Assembly: GCA_017512495.1 (NCBI GenBank)
Contig: JAFWGF010000038.1
Span: forward strand, 1 to 44,963
Direction of reading: 5' to 3'
Length of the DNA stretch: 44,963 nt
Origin: Bacilli bacterium
GTDB lineage: Bacteria > Bacillota_I > Bacilli_A > RF39 > UBA660
Below the pieces are notes generated by a model. That model was given only the letters and a program-made list of their open reading frames with translations. It had not been told where the DNA came from and searched no databases. Shown one piece after another: positions 16,945-25,073 of the stretch (position 1 is the first letter of the stretch; the number at the start of each line of letters is the position of its first letter). Made by a program: the position numbers and the translations under genes.

Positions 16945-18904
16945 GTTTCCTCCTTTTAATTTTCTCCTGAATAGAATTAACTAAATACTTAGCTGCAACT
17001 TCACTACTCGTACCTATATTATATACATTCTCTTCAAAAAAGTCTTCTATCTTTTTTGAATACTTTGTCTTATTTTTAACCATATCTTTCGCAACTTTAT
17101 CAATAGTATTTAATTTGTCTAAATCAATACTTTTACCAATAATATCTCTAGAATATAATTCAAATATTTCAATACCTAATTCTTGATAATCTTTATTTAA
17201 TACACGCATTGGTGTATTAATAGATATTACTGGTCTCTTAGTTATAAAAGCATATTCATAACTTATCCCTGACCAATCAGTAATCAATATTTCAGAGTCT
17301 AAAATATTACCAATAGTAGAATAATCATCTTGAATAATAACATTTTTATTATTATAATACTTGTCTTTTAATTGTTTCATTTTATTCTTGTTATGCTTTA
17401 CATAATATGGATGAGGTCTAACTATAAGTTTAAAATTCTTCTTTAAAATATTTATTATTTCATCAATACAAGTTTCCATAATATTATCTTTTTGCCATGA
17501 TGGAGCAATTATAATAGTTTTATTGTTTTTAAATTTTTCTTCTATTAACATTTCATCCAATAAAGGATAACCAACATCAACTACTTTTCTTTTTAAATTA
17601 TAAACTTTATTTCCCTCTGTTATTTCTTTTCTTTGATATTTACCAAAAGCAAATATAGTATCAAAGTGATCTAATGATCCCTTCTTACAAGAACAATTAT
17701 AGTTACCTATTCCATGATGAATAAAAATATATTCAATATCTTTTCTTACATAACTCCTTTTTATATGATATTTATCAAGATCAGGAACAGTCATTAAAAC
17801 TATATCACTATCCATTTTCATCATCAAAGAAATAAGTTTTTTTTCACCAATATAATAAGCTTTAAACTGTTCTGTATTTTCTTTTAAAACAGGATCAGAA
17901 TAATCACTAGTAATATAATGAATAATAAGATTAGAATGTTCTAGTAAATAATTAATTATTCCTCGATAATATTTATAATAACCACTATCTTCAGCATAAA
18001 TAACTAAATGCTTATTATCTATTTTAAAAAATCTTTTATAATCAACCTTTTCTTGTTTAATAACATCTTTACTTCTATCTTCAACAGTTAAAGTTGCTAA
18101 TTCTGCATTAGATTTTTCTAATTCAGAATAATCAATATACTTAGTAGGTTTCATAACTGTATTAAGTAAGAATAAAACTACCATAGCAAGTAAATTACTA
18201 AAAATCCAATATAAAGCTACTCCTGCTGGTACATAAAGTCCTAGATACAAAGATAAGGAAACAGAAATTAACATAGTAATAATTTTATATCTTGTACTTT
18301 GTTCTCTTTGTAAAACATTTTTCTTCATATCATATAAACAATAAATTAATGAAGAAAGAGCCGCTAAAAGAGGAAATAAATAGTTATGAAGATTAACAGG
18401 TATCAAAGATAAATCATAATTAAAAACCTCTAAATCAATTTTTTCTAATTCTTTATTATTAATTTCATGATTCTTTACTTTTCTTAATACTTCTAATTCT
18501 TGATAATTAGATTCTTCAGACACTTCTGCTACTAATAAATCTCTAGTCTTAGAATCTACATTAGAAATATAGGTAATTGGATTATTAACAATTTGAACAA
18601 AACAAATTAAGATAACAAGTTGAATAATTAAAGGTATTACTGATAAAAAAGGATTATATTTTTCCTCTTTATACAATTTACTTTCAAGTTCTGTTATTTT
18701 ATCATCATCACCATAATAATCGATTTTTATTCTATTTATCTTAGGTCTTAAAGAAACTAATTTAATGGAATTCTTTTGAACTAGCAAAGATACCGGAAAT
18801 AAAATAATTTTAGAAACAATCGTGAAGAAAAGAATTGCCAAACCATAATTATGAAACAGATTATAAAAGAACTTCATAAAGATGCTTAAAAAACTAGTAA
18901 TCAT
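16937..18904 (-). CDS. Fusion of a YidC/Oxa1-like membrane domain with a TagF-like CDP-glycerol glycerophosphotransferase domain
   Basis: 655 residues. Residues 1 to about 250 form a YidC/Oxa1 core: SIKLVSLRPKINRIK, LYKEEKYNPFLSVIPLIIQL, NPITYIS, then further membrane segments ending VPAGVALYWIFSNLLAMV. Residues about 290-655 are a GT-B-like TagF/CDP-glycerol glycerophosphotransferase domain: IFIHHGIGNYN (about 395), IIAPSWQKDNIME, LIVRPHPYYV and ITDWSGISYEYAFITKRPVI (about 543). Known YidC proteins insert membrane proteins and TagF enzymes polymerise or transfer alcohol-phosphates; here the YidC part more likely serves as a membrane platform or a lipid or protein handler for the transferase. 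It follows the LtaS-like gene by 14 nt and overlaps the 58-residue ORF. Confidence 0.9.
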   Translation of the reverse strand: MITSFLSIFMKFFYNLFHNYGLAILFFTIVSKIILFPVSLLVQKNSIKLVSLRPKINRIKIDYYGDDDKITELESKLYKEEKYNPFLSVIPLIIQLVILICFVQIVNNPITYISNVDSKTRDLLVAEVSEESNYQELEVLRKVKNHEINNKELEKIDLEVFNYDLSLIPVNLHNYLFPLLAALSSLIYCLYDMKKNVLQREQSTRYKIITMLISVSLSLYLGLYVPAGVALYWIFSNLLAMVVLFLLNTVMKPTKYIDYSELEKSNAELATLTVEDRSKDVIKQEKVDYKRFFKIDNKHLVIYAEDSGYYKYYRGIINYLLEHSNLIIHYITSDYSDPVLKENTEQFKAYYIGEKKLISLMMKMDSDIVLMTVPDLDKYHIKRSYVRKDIEYIFIHHGIGNYNCSCKKGSLDHFDTIFAFGKYQRKEITEGNKVYNLKRKVVDVGYPLLDEMLIEEKFKNNKTIIIAPSWQKDNIMETCIDEIINILKKNFKLIVRPHPYYVKHNKNKMKQLKDKYYNNKNVIIQDDYSTIGNILDSEILITDWSGISYEYAFITKRPVISINTPMRVLNKDYQELGIEIFELYSRDIIGKSIDLDKLNTIDKVAKDMVKNKTKYSKKIEDFFEENVYNIGTSSEVAAKYLVNSIQEKIKRRKHD

Positions 18905-18918
18905 TTTATTTCTCCTTC

Positions 18919-20544
18919 CTATTTTTTTAGATCATATATATTCCCTGTAGATTTAATTGTTTTTTCATTCCAAGCCTCTCCTTGTTGAACAACTTCAACC
19001 ATATGACTTTCATTTCCATACACATAAAGTAACATTTTTCTGTCTCGATTCGGATCAACATCAGCAAACAATTCACTACTTTGCTTTTCATTAAGTAAGT
19101 CAAAATAAACACTTTTTAAATCAGTATAAGAAACAGGTATATCTGATCTTTCCAAACCATGATGTTCATTAATTCCTTTAATAAATAAAATTGGATTTTG
19201 TCTACCTTCATAACCGTTTCCTAGAGCATAACCATGATCAGCCATGATAATAATATTAGAATTATCATAGACATTACTTTCTTTTAATTGTTTTAAGAAA
19301 GCATCAATTATCAAAATACTAGATTCTAATTTATCATAATAAGTTCCATTATTAGCACCAATATTCTCTACTTTGTTATTTAAATCAAATGGTACATGAG
19401 CTCCTTCTATATGAATAAATTTAAACATATTAGTATCAGTTGTATTTAATTTTCCTTTACGAAACTCATCATACGCTATTATATCATTCCAATCATATAA
19501 TCCTTCATTATTGTATACTACTTTATTTTTAAATCTAATAGTTTCTATCTTTGAAAGTCTTTTTAAAGGAAAAGGAAGATATTTAAATAAAATATACTTT
19601 TTTTGCTCACGTAAATAAATAAAAGAATCTATACTTTTATTTGTATTTTTTAAATTAGCAGTTACTTTATAACCTTCATCTTCCCAAATAAGATCATTTG
19701 TATATAGATTAATAGCATAATTATTATCTTTTAGTGTTTTAAATAAATAAGAATTACTATAAGCTTTATTACTATAGTCAGAGAATGAAGTTTTGTTCTT
19801 ATTCCATTTGTTTGTCAGAATAAAAGGAATAGAATCCCTTGTATAAATATAAGTTGAAGTCGTATCTTTATAAAAAGTAAAATCATCAAATACATTTTCA
19901 TGCTTGTTTTTTTGCATAATTTCATCAAACATAACTGCATCAACTGCATCTAACATTAAAATAATAAAGTTACGATTAGTTGAAGCAACTTGATAATTCT
20001 CAGTTGTTGATAAAACATATTTTTTTTGAAACAAAGAATTCTTCATCACAACAATATTTCCAATAATAGCCATACTTAAAATCAAAGAAACAAAAATACA
20101 AGCATAAACAGTTAATTTATAAATATTATCGAAACCAATTTTTTTAGGTAAAAATATACCAATAGCTATAATAACCAGCCATAAAGTAATAGAAACTATA
20201 TTAGGTATTACATATTTGCTCCAAATAACTTTAGAACCATCTATCCATGGTAGTTCAATATTAAAAAAATTACCTTGTAAAAACAATCCCAAAAAAATAA
20301 GAGCAATCACAAGAAAAACAATGTCATAGATTTTTTTGTTTTTAACAAAACGATATAAAATTGTAAATACTAAGCAAAAGAAAAGAAAGCACCCTAAAAA
20401 AGATAAAATAATCGTCGGAAAAATATCATAAATATCAAATGTAAATTCATCTAAATTTGTAACATACAATGCGAATGGCTCATATAAAAAAAGTAGAAAA
20501 GAAAGAATAAAACTTAATCCATATCCAAATATTAATTTTTTCAT
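18919..20544 (-). CDS. LtaS-like sulfatase-superfamily membrane enzyme (phosphoalcohol transferase or phosphatase)
   Basis: 541 residues from ATG 20544; GGAAGTGG lies 6 nt upstream, and a longer TTG frame begins at 20559. About five membrane segments occupy residues 1-160, followed by an alkaline-phosphatase/sulfatase domain: FIILMLDAVDAVMF (first metal ligand, about 195), KDTTSTYIYTRDSIPF (likely catalytic Thr, about 227-230), FIHIEGAHVPF and IIIMADHGYALGNG (DHG, about 434). The layout matches LtaS and phosphoethanolamine transferases, which work on the outer face of the membrane. First gene of the cargo operon, 49 nt inside the left repeat, with an extended -10 promoter. The substrate is unknown. 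Confidence 0.82.
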   Translation of the reverse strand: MKKLIFGYGLSFILSFLLFLYEPFALYVTNLDEFTFDIYDIFPTIILSFLGCFLFFCLVFTILYRFVKNKKIYDIVFLVIALIFLGLFLQGNFFNIELPWIDGSKVIWSKYVIPNIVSITLWLVIIAIGIFLPKKIGFDNIYKLTVYACIFVSLILSMAIIGNIVVMKNSLFQKKYVLSTTENYQVASTNRNFIILMLDAVDAVMFDEIMQKNKHENVFDDFTFYKDTTSTYIYTRDSIPFILTNKWNKNKTSFSDYSNKAYSNSYLFKTLKDNNYAINLYTNDLIWEDEGYKVTANLKNTNKSIDSFIYLREQKKYILFKYLPFPLKRLSKIETIRFKNKVVYNNEGLYDWNDIIAYDEFRKGKLNTTDTNMFKFIHIEGAHVPFDLNNKVENIGANNGTYYDKLESSILIIDAFLKQLKESNVYDNSNIIIMADHGYALGNGYEGRQNPILFIKGINEHHGLERSDIPVSYTDLKSVYFDLLNEKQSSELFADVDPNRDRKMLLYVYGNESHMVEVVQQGEAWNEKTIKSTGNIYDLKK

Positions 20545-20576
20545 ATTTACCACTTCCAAATTTTATATCCAGAACA

Positions 20577-20585
20577 ATTATATCA
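20577..20585 (-). promoter_or_regulatory. Extended -10 promoter of the element's cargo operon
   Basis: TGATATAAT on the minus strand between the left repeat and the LtaS-like start. The -35 region would lie in the attachment-site arm (a TTGTAC is present, but 20 nt away). It lies inside the element and so travels with it. Confidence 0.6.
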
Positions 20586-20588
20586 TAT

Positions 20589-21485
20589 TTACATAAAAAC
20601 CGGTACAACTATTTTAAACGTACTACCCGGTTCATAAGATGCCCAGATAGGCAAATTTCTACTTAATACTTCTGAGCTATATTTAGAATAATTATTAGGA
20701 TCATAACTAGGTAAAGAACTCATTCCTAATATTTCACCTGTTTTAGGCTTAACCACAACTGCTAATGCCATATCTGGATTAAACATATCTTTAATATTAT
20801 TCATTTCTCTTTCCAAAGATTTCTGTATCTTAATATCAATAGTTAAATTAATATTCATTCCTGAAGTTGGAGCTACATAGATATCATTTAGATTAATTCT
20901 ATTTCCATGAGCATCACTAAAATACTTAATAGTACCATCTTCACCTTTTAAATACTTATCATATTCTAATTCTAAACCTGATAAGCCTTGATTATCTATA
21001 CCAACATAGCCCAAAGCATGAGCAAGTAATTTACCATTAGGATAATATCTTTTAGACTCTTTTACTAAATAAACCCCATCATAATGTAAATTATTAATCT
21101 TCTCTGCAATTTCATAAGACAATCTTCTACCTTCAGGATGAACTCTTTCAATTGATGTTTTTTTATAAACATGTTTTCTTATGTCACTATTTAGTATTCT
21201 AGATAAATCTCTAGTAACCCTTTCCTTATCTTTAATTTGATTCGGTACTAACACTAACGAAGCAGTAGTTAAATTATCTGCTAAAACAACACCATTTCTA
21301 TCTAATATTTTTCCTCTATCAGCTTTTAAAACTAAATTTCTACTCCATAGATCATTTGCCAAAGAAGATAATTTATTATGTTGAAATAATTCAATATAAA
21401 GTACTTTTAATACTACTAATAATAACATAGATACTAATAATATAAATAATATCTTTATTCTCTTATTAATATTTCTTAAAAACAT
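20589..21485 (-). pseudogene. SpoVD/FtsI-like class B PBP, 5' part, truncated by the element
   Basis: 298 residues from ATG 21485 (AGAGGTGAATT upstream). A single membrane anchor (about 12-32) is followed by the class B PBP dimerisation domain: LVLKADRGKILDRNGVVLADN, KRYYPNGKLLAHALGYVG, NQGLSGLELEYDKYLKGEDG, then ILGMSSLPSYDPNNY. The reading ends in YEPGSTFKIV followed by five element-encoded residues (VPVFM) and a stop at 20589. Ser288 is the catalytic serine, so cutting occurs immediately after the nucleophile codon. The product may be made as a stable, inactive anchor domain. Upstream is the LysR gene and its terminator, with no clear promoter for this gene. Confidence 0.93.
20608..20621 (-). 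repeat. Left attachment-site core (attL), copy 2 of the 14-bp repeat
   Basis: ACGTTTAAAATAGT on the minus strand. It follows GGTAGT of the PBP side and precedes TGTACCGG of the element side. Confidence 0.92.
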
Positions 21486-21510
21486 AATTCACCTCTACAA
21501 AAAGATATGA

Positions 21511-21538
21511 AAAAAAAAGAATATTAATTATTCTTTTT
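21511..21538 (-). terminator. Rho-independent terminator of the LysR gene
   Basis: AAAAAGAATA pairs with TATTCTTTTT around a 5-nt loop that contains the LysR stop codon; T residues follow on the minus strand. Confidence 0.85.
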
Positions 21539-22405
21539 TAGTAACTCAATAAATTTCTTAGTAGAAGTAGTTAAAAACTCTTCTATATATACACAACATA
21601 TATCTACTATAGGTAAATCATCAAATTGAACTATTCTATAATCATTTTTATCATTTTGATTATTTATCACATCTTCACTTAAATAACCAATACCTAAACC
21701 TGATCTAACCATCTCTAAAATCATCTCACTAGTATTAGCTTCAATCAATGGCTTTAGTTTAATATTCTTAGATTCCATAAACTCCTCTAATTTAGAATAA
21801 AAAGATGTACCATATTCTGGTAATATTAAATCATATTTAATAAGATCTTCTACTTGATTAATCTTTATCTCTTTATTTATTCTTTTATTATATACAAAGC
21901 AATTATTTACTTGTGACAAAGCCAATTTAGTAAGATTCTTTTTACCAGTAATTGGCAATGTATCGATAATAATATCTAAGTTTCTTTCTTCTAACATTGG
22001 AATCATTTCAGAAGTGGATTTACTAATTATTTCAAATGTAATACCAGGATATTTTCTTTTAAAAGTAGTAATATATTCGGATAAATAAGAATTACTAATT
22101 TGTGAAGTAATACCTATTTTAATATTGCCAATACTAAGATTATCTAAATTTTTTAAATGCTTTTCAGCATCACTTAAAATACTAAAAGCAGTAGAAACAT
22201 AACCATATAATTCTTTTGCTTCTTCAGTAGGTTCTATACCTTTAGAATTTCTATAAAATAATGTATATCCTAATTGACTTTCTAATTCTTTTAAACTATA
22301 ACTAATAGCTGGTTGGGAAACATATAGTTTAGCTGCTGTTTTAGATATACTTTTTTCTTCGTATAAGTATAAGAAAATTTTATATAAATTATAATCTGTA
22401 TTCAC
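21524..22405 (-). CDS. LysR-family transcriptional regulator
   Basis: 293 residues from a GTG start at 22405 preceded by AGGTGGG. The N-terminal winged helix-turn-helix is canonical: FLYLYEEKSISKTAAKLYVSQPAISYSLKELESQLGYTLFYR. The effector domain follows (GNIKIGITSQISNSYLSEYI; MVRSGLGIGYLSEDVI). The ligand is not predictable. It lies between an ABC exporter operon (upstream, same strand) and the interrupted PBP and is preceded by a near-consensus promoter. LysR regulators often control a neighbouring gene, so the PBP or the exporter are candidate targets, without direct evidence. Confidence 0.93.
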   Translation of the reverse strand: MNTDYNLYKIFLYLYEEKSISKTAAKLYVSQPAISYSLKELESQLGYTLFYRNSKGIEPTEEAKELYGYVSTAFSILSDAEKHLKNLDNLSIGNIKIGITSQISNSYLSEYITTFKRKYPGITFEIISKSTSEMIPMLEERNLDIIIDTLPITGKKNLTKLALSQVNNCFVYNKRINKEIKINQVEDLIKYDLILPEYGTSFYSKLEEFMESKNIKLKPLIEANTSEMILEMVRSGLGIGYLSEDVINNQNDKNDYRIVQFDDLPIVDICCVYIEEFLTTSTKKFIELLKKNN

Positions 22406-22425
22406 AATCCCACCTCATGGCGTTT

Positions 22426-22454
22426 ATTATAGTTTGTTCTTATACAAAAGTCAA
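22426..22454 (-). promoter_or_regulatory. Promoter of the LysR gene
   Basis: Minus-strand TTGACT (22449-22454), a 17-nt spacer and TATAAT (22426-22431), a near-consensus vegetative promoter. Confidence 0.85.
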
Positions 22455-22474
22455 ATGTTATAAATTGTTTTTAT

Positions 22475-22507
22475 AAAAGAAAAAGTGCAGGCTACGAACC
22501 CACACTT
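22475..22507 (-). terminator. Rho-independent terminator of the ABC exporter operon
   Basis: On the minus strand AAGTG/CACTT, plus inner G-C and G-U pairs, form a stem of about 9 bp whose loop holds the permease stop codon; TTTTTCTTTT follows. Confidence 0.75.
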
Positions 22508-23268
22508 GAATATCTCTTCATTCCTAAATGAAAAACTATTATACATGGTAATAAATATATTATTACTAATAAAGGAGATAACCCATATATAATAGTATCT
22601 TTCTTACCTAAAAAATATAATAATGGATAATAATTTACAAAAGCATAAGGAATTATAAAAGTAAAGAACAAGACAAAACCTTTAGAGAATACTCCTATTG
22701 GATATTGAGCCATATGTTTACCTCCATCAGTAAATACATTTCTAACTTCTAATCCTTGAACTGTGTAAAAGCAATAAGAAGCTGCTAATAAGAATATTCC
22801 AAAAAAGATAATACAAGCAGATAATAGCATTAATAATAAAGTTATTACTCTCATAATATTCCATTCAATATGAAGATGTAACAGAGCTACTATCATGACA
22901 ATAATTGCTTGAATTACTCTAGCACTTTTAACAAAATCACCATCACTACAAAGTACTTGTAAAATAATATTTCTAGGTCTAAGTAATAATCTATCAAAGT
23001 CTCCTCTAATAATCAATCTATCAAAACGATCTACTCCTCTTGCAAAAACTTCATTCATAGAAAAACCAAATTGAATGATAGAAAAACATAAAAGGACTTC
23101 ATACATTGTAAAACCTTTAATATTATCAAACTTTGCAAATAAAGCTATTATTATAAAATAATAAGTAAAAAACACTAGTATTTGGGAAAGAAAAGATAAA
23201 ATGAAATTCACTCGATACTCTAATTCTCCTTTTAAATGCATAGCGAGTGATTTAAAATAAATTTTCAT
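22492..23268 (-). CDS. ABC-2 family permease (COG3694-type), second membrane subunit
   Basis: 258 residues with about six membrane segments, e.g. FILSFLSQILVFFTYYFIIIALF. It contains the motif FDRLIIRGDFDRLLLRPRN (about 80-98), which is typical of DUF990-type ABC-2 permeases whose loop contacts the ATPase. The upstream permease gene stops with TAA directly before this ATG, so translation is coupled. With its two neighbours it forms a complete ATPase plus two-permease exporter of unknown substrate; related systems are linked to drug or antibiotic export. Confidence 0.88.
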   Translation of the reverse strand: MKIYFKSLAMHLKGELEYRVNFILSFLSQILVFFTYYFIIIALFAKFDNIKGFTMYEVLLCFSIIQFGFSMNEVFARGVDRFDRLIIRGDFDRLLLRPRNIILQVLCSDGDFVKSARVIQAIIVMIVALLHLHIEWNIMRVITLLLMLLSACIIFFGIFLLAASYCFYTVQGLEVRNVFTDGGKHMAQYPIGVFSKGFVLFFTFIIPYAFVNYYPLLYFLGKKDTIIYGLSPLLVIIYLLPCIIVFHLGMKRYSSVGS

Positions 23269-24072
23269 TTATCCTCCTTGAACCACTACTCTTTTCAAAT
23301 TCTTTTTCATTAATAAATTTCCTATTACGATTAATAATATTAACCAAATAAATTGAATAATAATTGGTAATATACAAGAATTAATTTGTATATTACCAAC
23401 ATAAATTCTAAAAGGTAAATCACTTATATATTGGAATGGTAAAACACTTGATATTTTTTGTAAAAATAAAGGGAAGAATGGTATTGGTACTACTATACCT
23501 GATAATATATCCGCAATAGTTATCATTAAATTAACAATTCCTTTTTCACTCATAGTAGCTAATGTAACTATCGGATACAAAACTGTTAAAGCTGTTACTA
23601 GAAGAGAACCTATCGTAAGTGATAATAAGAAAACTATAAAACCAATAAATGATACTGGTAAACCTAACCCATAAGGTTCTGGTAATAAAGAAGTAACAAT
23701 TATTAACGGAAAGAACCTTAATGTTACTGCAGCTAGTTTTTGACCTAGTACTTTAAAAAACCACATAAAGTACAGATTCTTAGGTCTAGCTAATTCATAA
23801 GATATTGTTCCTTCTCTAACCATTTTAAATAATTCTTCATCTCTAGTAAATTGATTTACTAAAGCAAGCAATGCTTGATTCAACCATAAGTAAGTAATTG
23901 TCTCACTTAAAGTCATAGGAATATTTTTACCACCAGATTCATAAAAAGCAATATAAACCATGATATAGACAAATCCAAAGAAGAATTGGGTAGATATACC
24001 AGCCCATGCAGCACTTCTATATTGAAGCCCTGTAATAAACTTTAATTTAAAATAAGTATAATAGGCTTTCAA
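23269..24072 (-). CDS. ABC-2 family permease (COG4587-type), first membrane subunit
   Basis: 267 residues with about six membrane segments. Family features are WLNQALLALVNQFTRDEELFKMVREGTISYELARPKNLYFMWFF (about 64-107, split by one loop), the cytoplasmic coupling loop, and PFFPLFLQKISSVLPFQYISDLPFRIYVG toward the C-terminus. Its start overlaps the ATPase stop by 4 nt. It forms the membrane channel with the next permease. Confidence 0.88.
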   Translation of the reverse strand: MKAYYTYFKLKFITGLQYRSAAWAGISTQFFFGFVYIMVYIAFYESGGKNIPMTLSETITYLWLNQALLALVNQFTRDEELFKMVREGTISYELARPKNLYFMWFFKVLGQKLAAVTLRFFPLIIVTSLLPEPYGLGLPVSFIGFIVFLLSLTIGSLLVTALTVLYPIVTLATMSEKGIVNLMITIADILSGIVVPIPFFPLFLQKISSVLPFQYISDLPFRIYVGNIQINSCILPIIIQFIWLILLIVIGNLLMKKNLKRVVVQGG

Positions 24073-25049
24073 ATCTGATAGTCCTCATATAATCTAACTA
24101 TCATTTTATCGATTGGTTCTTCTAAAATCTCAATATCTTCAATAGAAATTCGATGAGATAAAACTGTTAACAATTCAGAAATAGAAATTAATTTAGTATT
24201 AATTACTAAGTCATATCCTTCTTTATTCTTCTTTTTACTAATAATACCCTTTTTCTTAATATTTAATGAATCTTTAGTCTTAATACTAATATAAGTCTCT
24301 GTTTCATACATGTTCTTTAGTTTTTTTAGACTACCATCATATAAAACTTTACCCTTTCCAATTAAAATGATTCTTTTAGCGAGTGTCGTTATATCCGACA
24401 TATCATGAGTAGTCAGAATTATAGTTGTCTGTTTTTCTTTGTTTAATTTCTTAATAAAATCTCTGACTAACTGTTTTGAAACAGCATCTAATCCAATAGT
24501 TGGTTCATCTAGAAATAATATTTCTGGACTATGTAATAAAGATGCCGCTATTTCACAGCGCATTCTCTGGCCTAGACTTAATTGTCTGACAGGAATGTTT
24601 ATGATATCTTTTAGATTTAATTTTTCAATCAAATCATTTTTAGTAGATAAATATTCTTCTTCAGGAATTTCATAAATATCTCTCAATAAATCAAACGTAT
24701 CTTCAGCTGGAATATCCCACCAAAGTTGACTCTTTTGACCAAAGACTACACCGATTTTTTTGACATATTTTACTCTTTCCTTCCATGGAGTCATACCAGC
24801 TATTTTGCACTCTCCTGAATCAGGATTTAAGATACCACTAAGTATTTTTATAGTAGTACTTTTCCCTGCTCCATTTGGTCCAATATAACCAACTATTTCT
24901 CCTTTTTCAATAGAAAAAGAAATATCATCTACTGCCTTAATATCCAAATATTCTCTCTTCAAGAATGATTTGAATGCTTCTTTCAAGCCACTTTTCTTCT
25001 TCGCAACTCGAAAGGTTTTAGATATCTGCTTAACCTCGATGAATGACAT
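24069..25049 (-). CDS. ABC transporter ATP-binding protein (COG4586-type)
   Basis: 326 residues. Walker A GYIGPNGAGKSTTIKIL, the ABC signature LSLGQRMRCE, Walker B EILFLDEPTIGLDA and the switch histidine in ILTTHDMSDI are all present, so it should hydrolyse ATP. The C-terminal 80 residues are a family-specific extension (KTKDSLNIKKKGIISKKK onward). It energises the two permeases encoded immediately downstream. First gene of the operon, preceded by AAAGGAGTG and a leader hairpin. Confidence 0.93.
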   Translation of the reverse strand: MSFIEVKQISKTFRVAKKKSGLKEAFKSFLKREYLDIKAVDDISFSIEKGEIVGYIGPNGAGKSTTIKILSGILNPDSGECKIAGMTPWKERVKYVKKIGVVFGQKSQLWWDIPAEDTFDLLRDIYEIPEEEYLSTKNDLIEKLNLKDIINIPVRQLSLGQRMRCEIAASLLHSPEILFLDEPTIGLDAVSKQLVRDFIKKLNKEKQTTIILTTHDMSDITTLAKRIILIGKGKVLYDGSLKKLKNMYETETYISIKTKDSLNIKKKGIISKKKNKEGYDLVINTKLISISELLTVLSHRISIEDIEILEEPIDKMIVRLYEDYQI

Positions 25050-25073
25050 TTAAAAACTCACTCCTTTCCACGC

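Larger units (their letters stand above)
12885..20621 (-). mobile_element. 7.7-kb serine-recombinase element inserted in the PBP active-site codons
   Basis: Two copies of a 14-bp direct repeat (12885-12898 and 20608-20621) bound a 7723-bp unit. Removing one copy plus the insert restores GSTFKIVTMAAS in frame. The unit carries, in transcription order, an LtaS-like enzyme, a YidC-TagF fusion, a 58-residue membrane protein, a choline kinase-like protein, a LicC-like cytidylyltransferase, a terminator, a 42-residue ORF and a large serine recombinase whose stop codon lies in the right repeat. Joining the element ends gives a near-palindromic attP with GGTAACAAC and GTTGTACC arms. No phage structural, conjugation or replication genes are present. 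All genes share the orientation of the split PBP. Confidence 0.93.

Noticed and set aside
14764..20559. LicD phosphotransferase or LicB choline importer in the cargo.
   Set aside because: None of the five cargo products shows the LicD fold motifs or a choline permease topology; if needed, they must be elsewhere in the genome.
12885..20621. The insertion could be a prophage remnant or an insertion sequence with target duplication.
   Set aside because: No structural, replication, conjugation or DDE transposase genes are present. The 14-bp repeat coincides with the core of a near-palindromic attP, and the only recombination enzyme is a serine recombinase.
21486..21530. Sigma-E-like boxes ahead of the PBP 5' part.
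   Set aside because: TAATATT and CATATCTT are present, but the spacer is only 10 nt and the region is the LysR terminator's T run.
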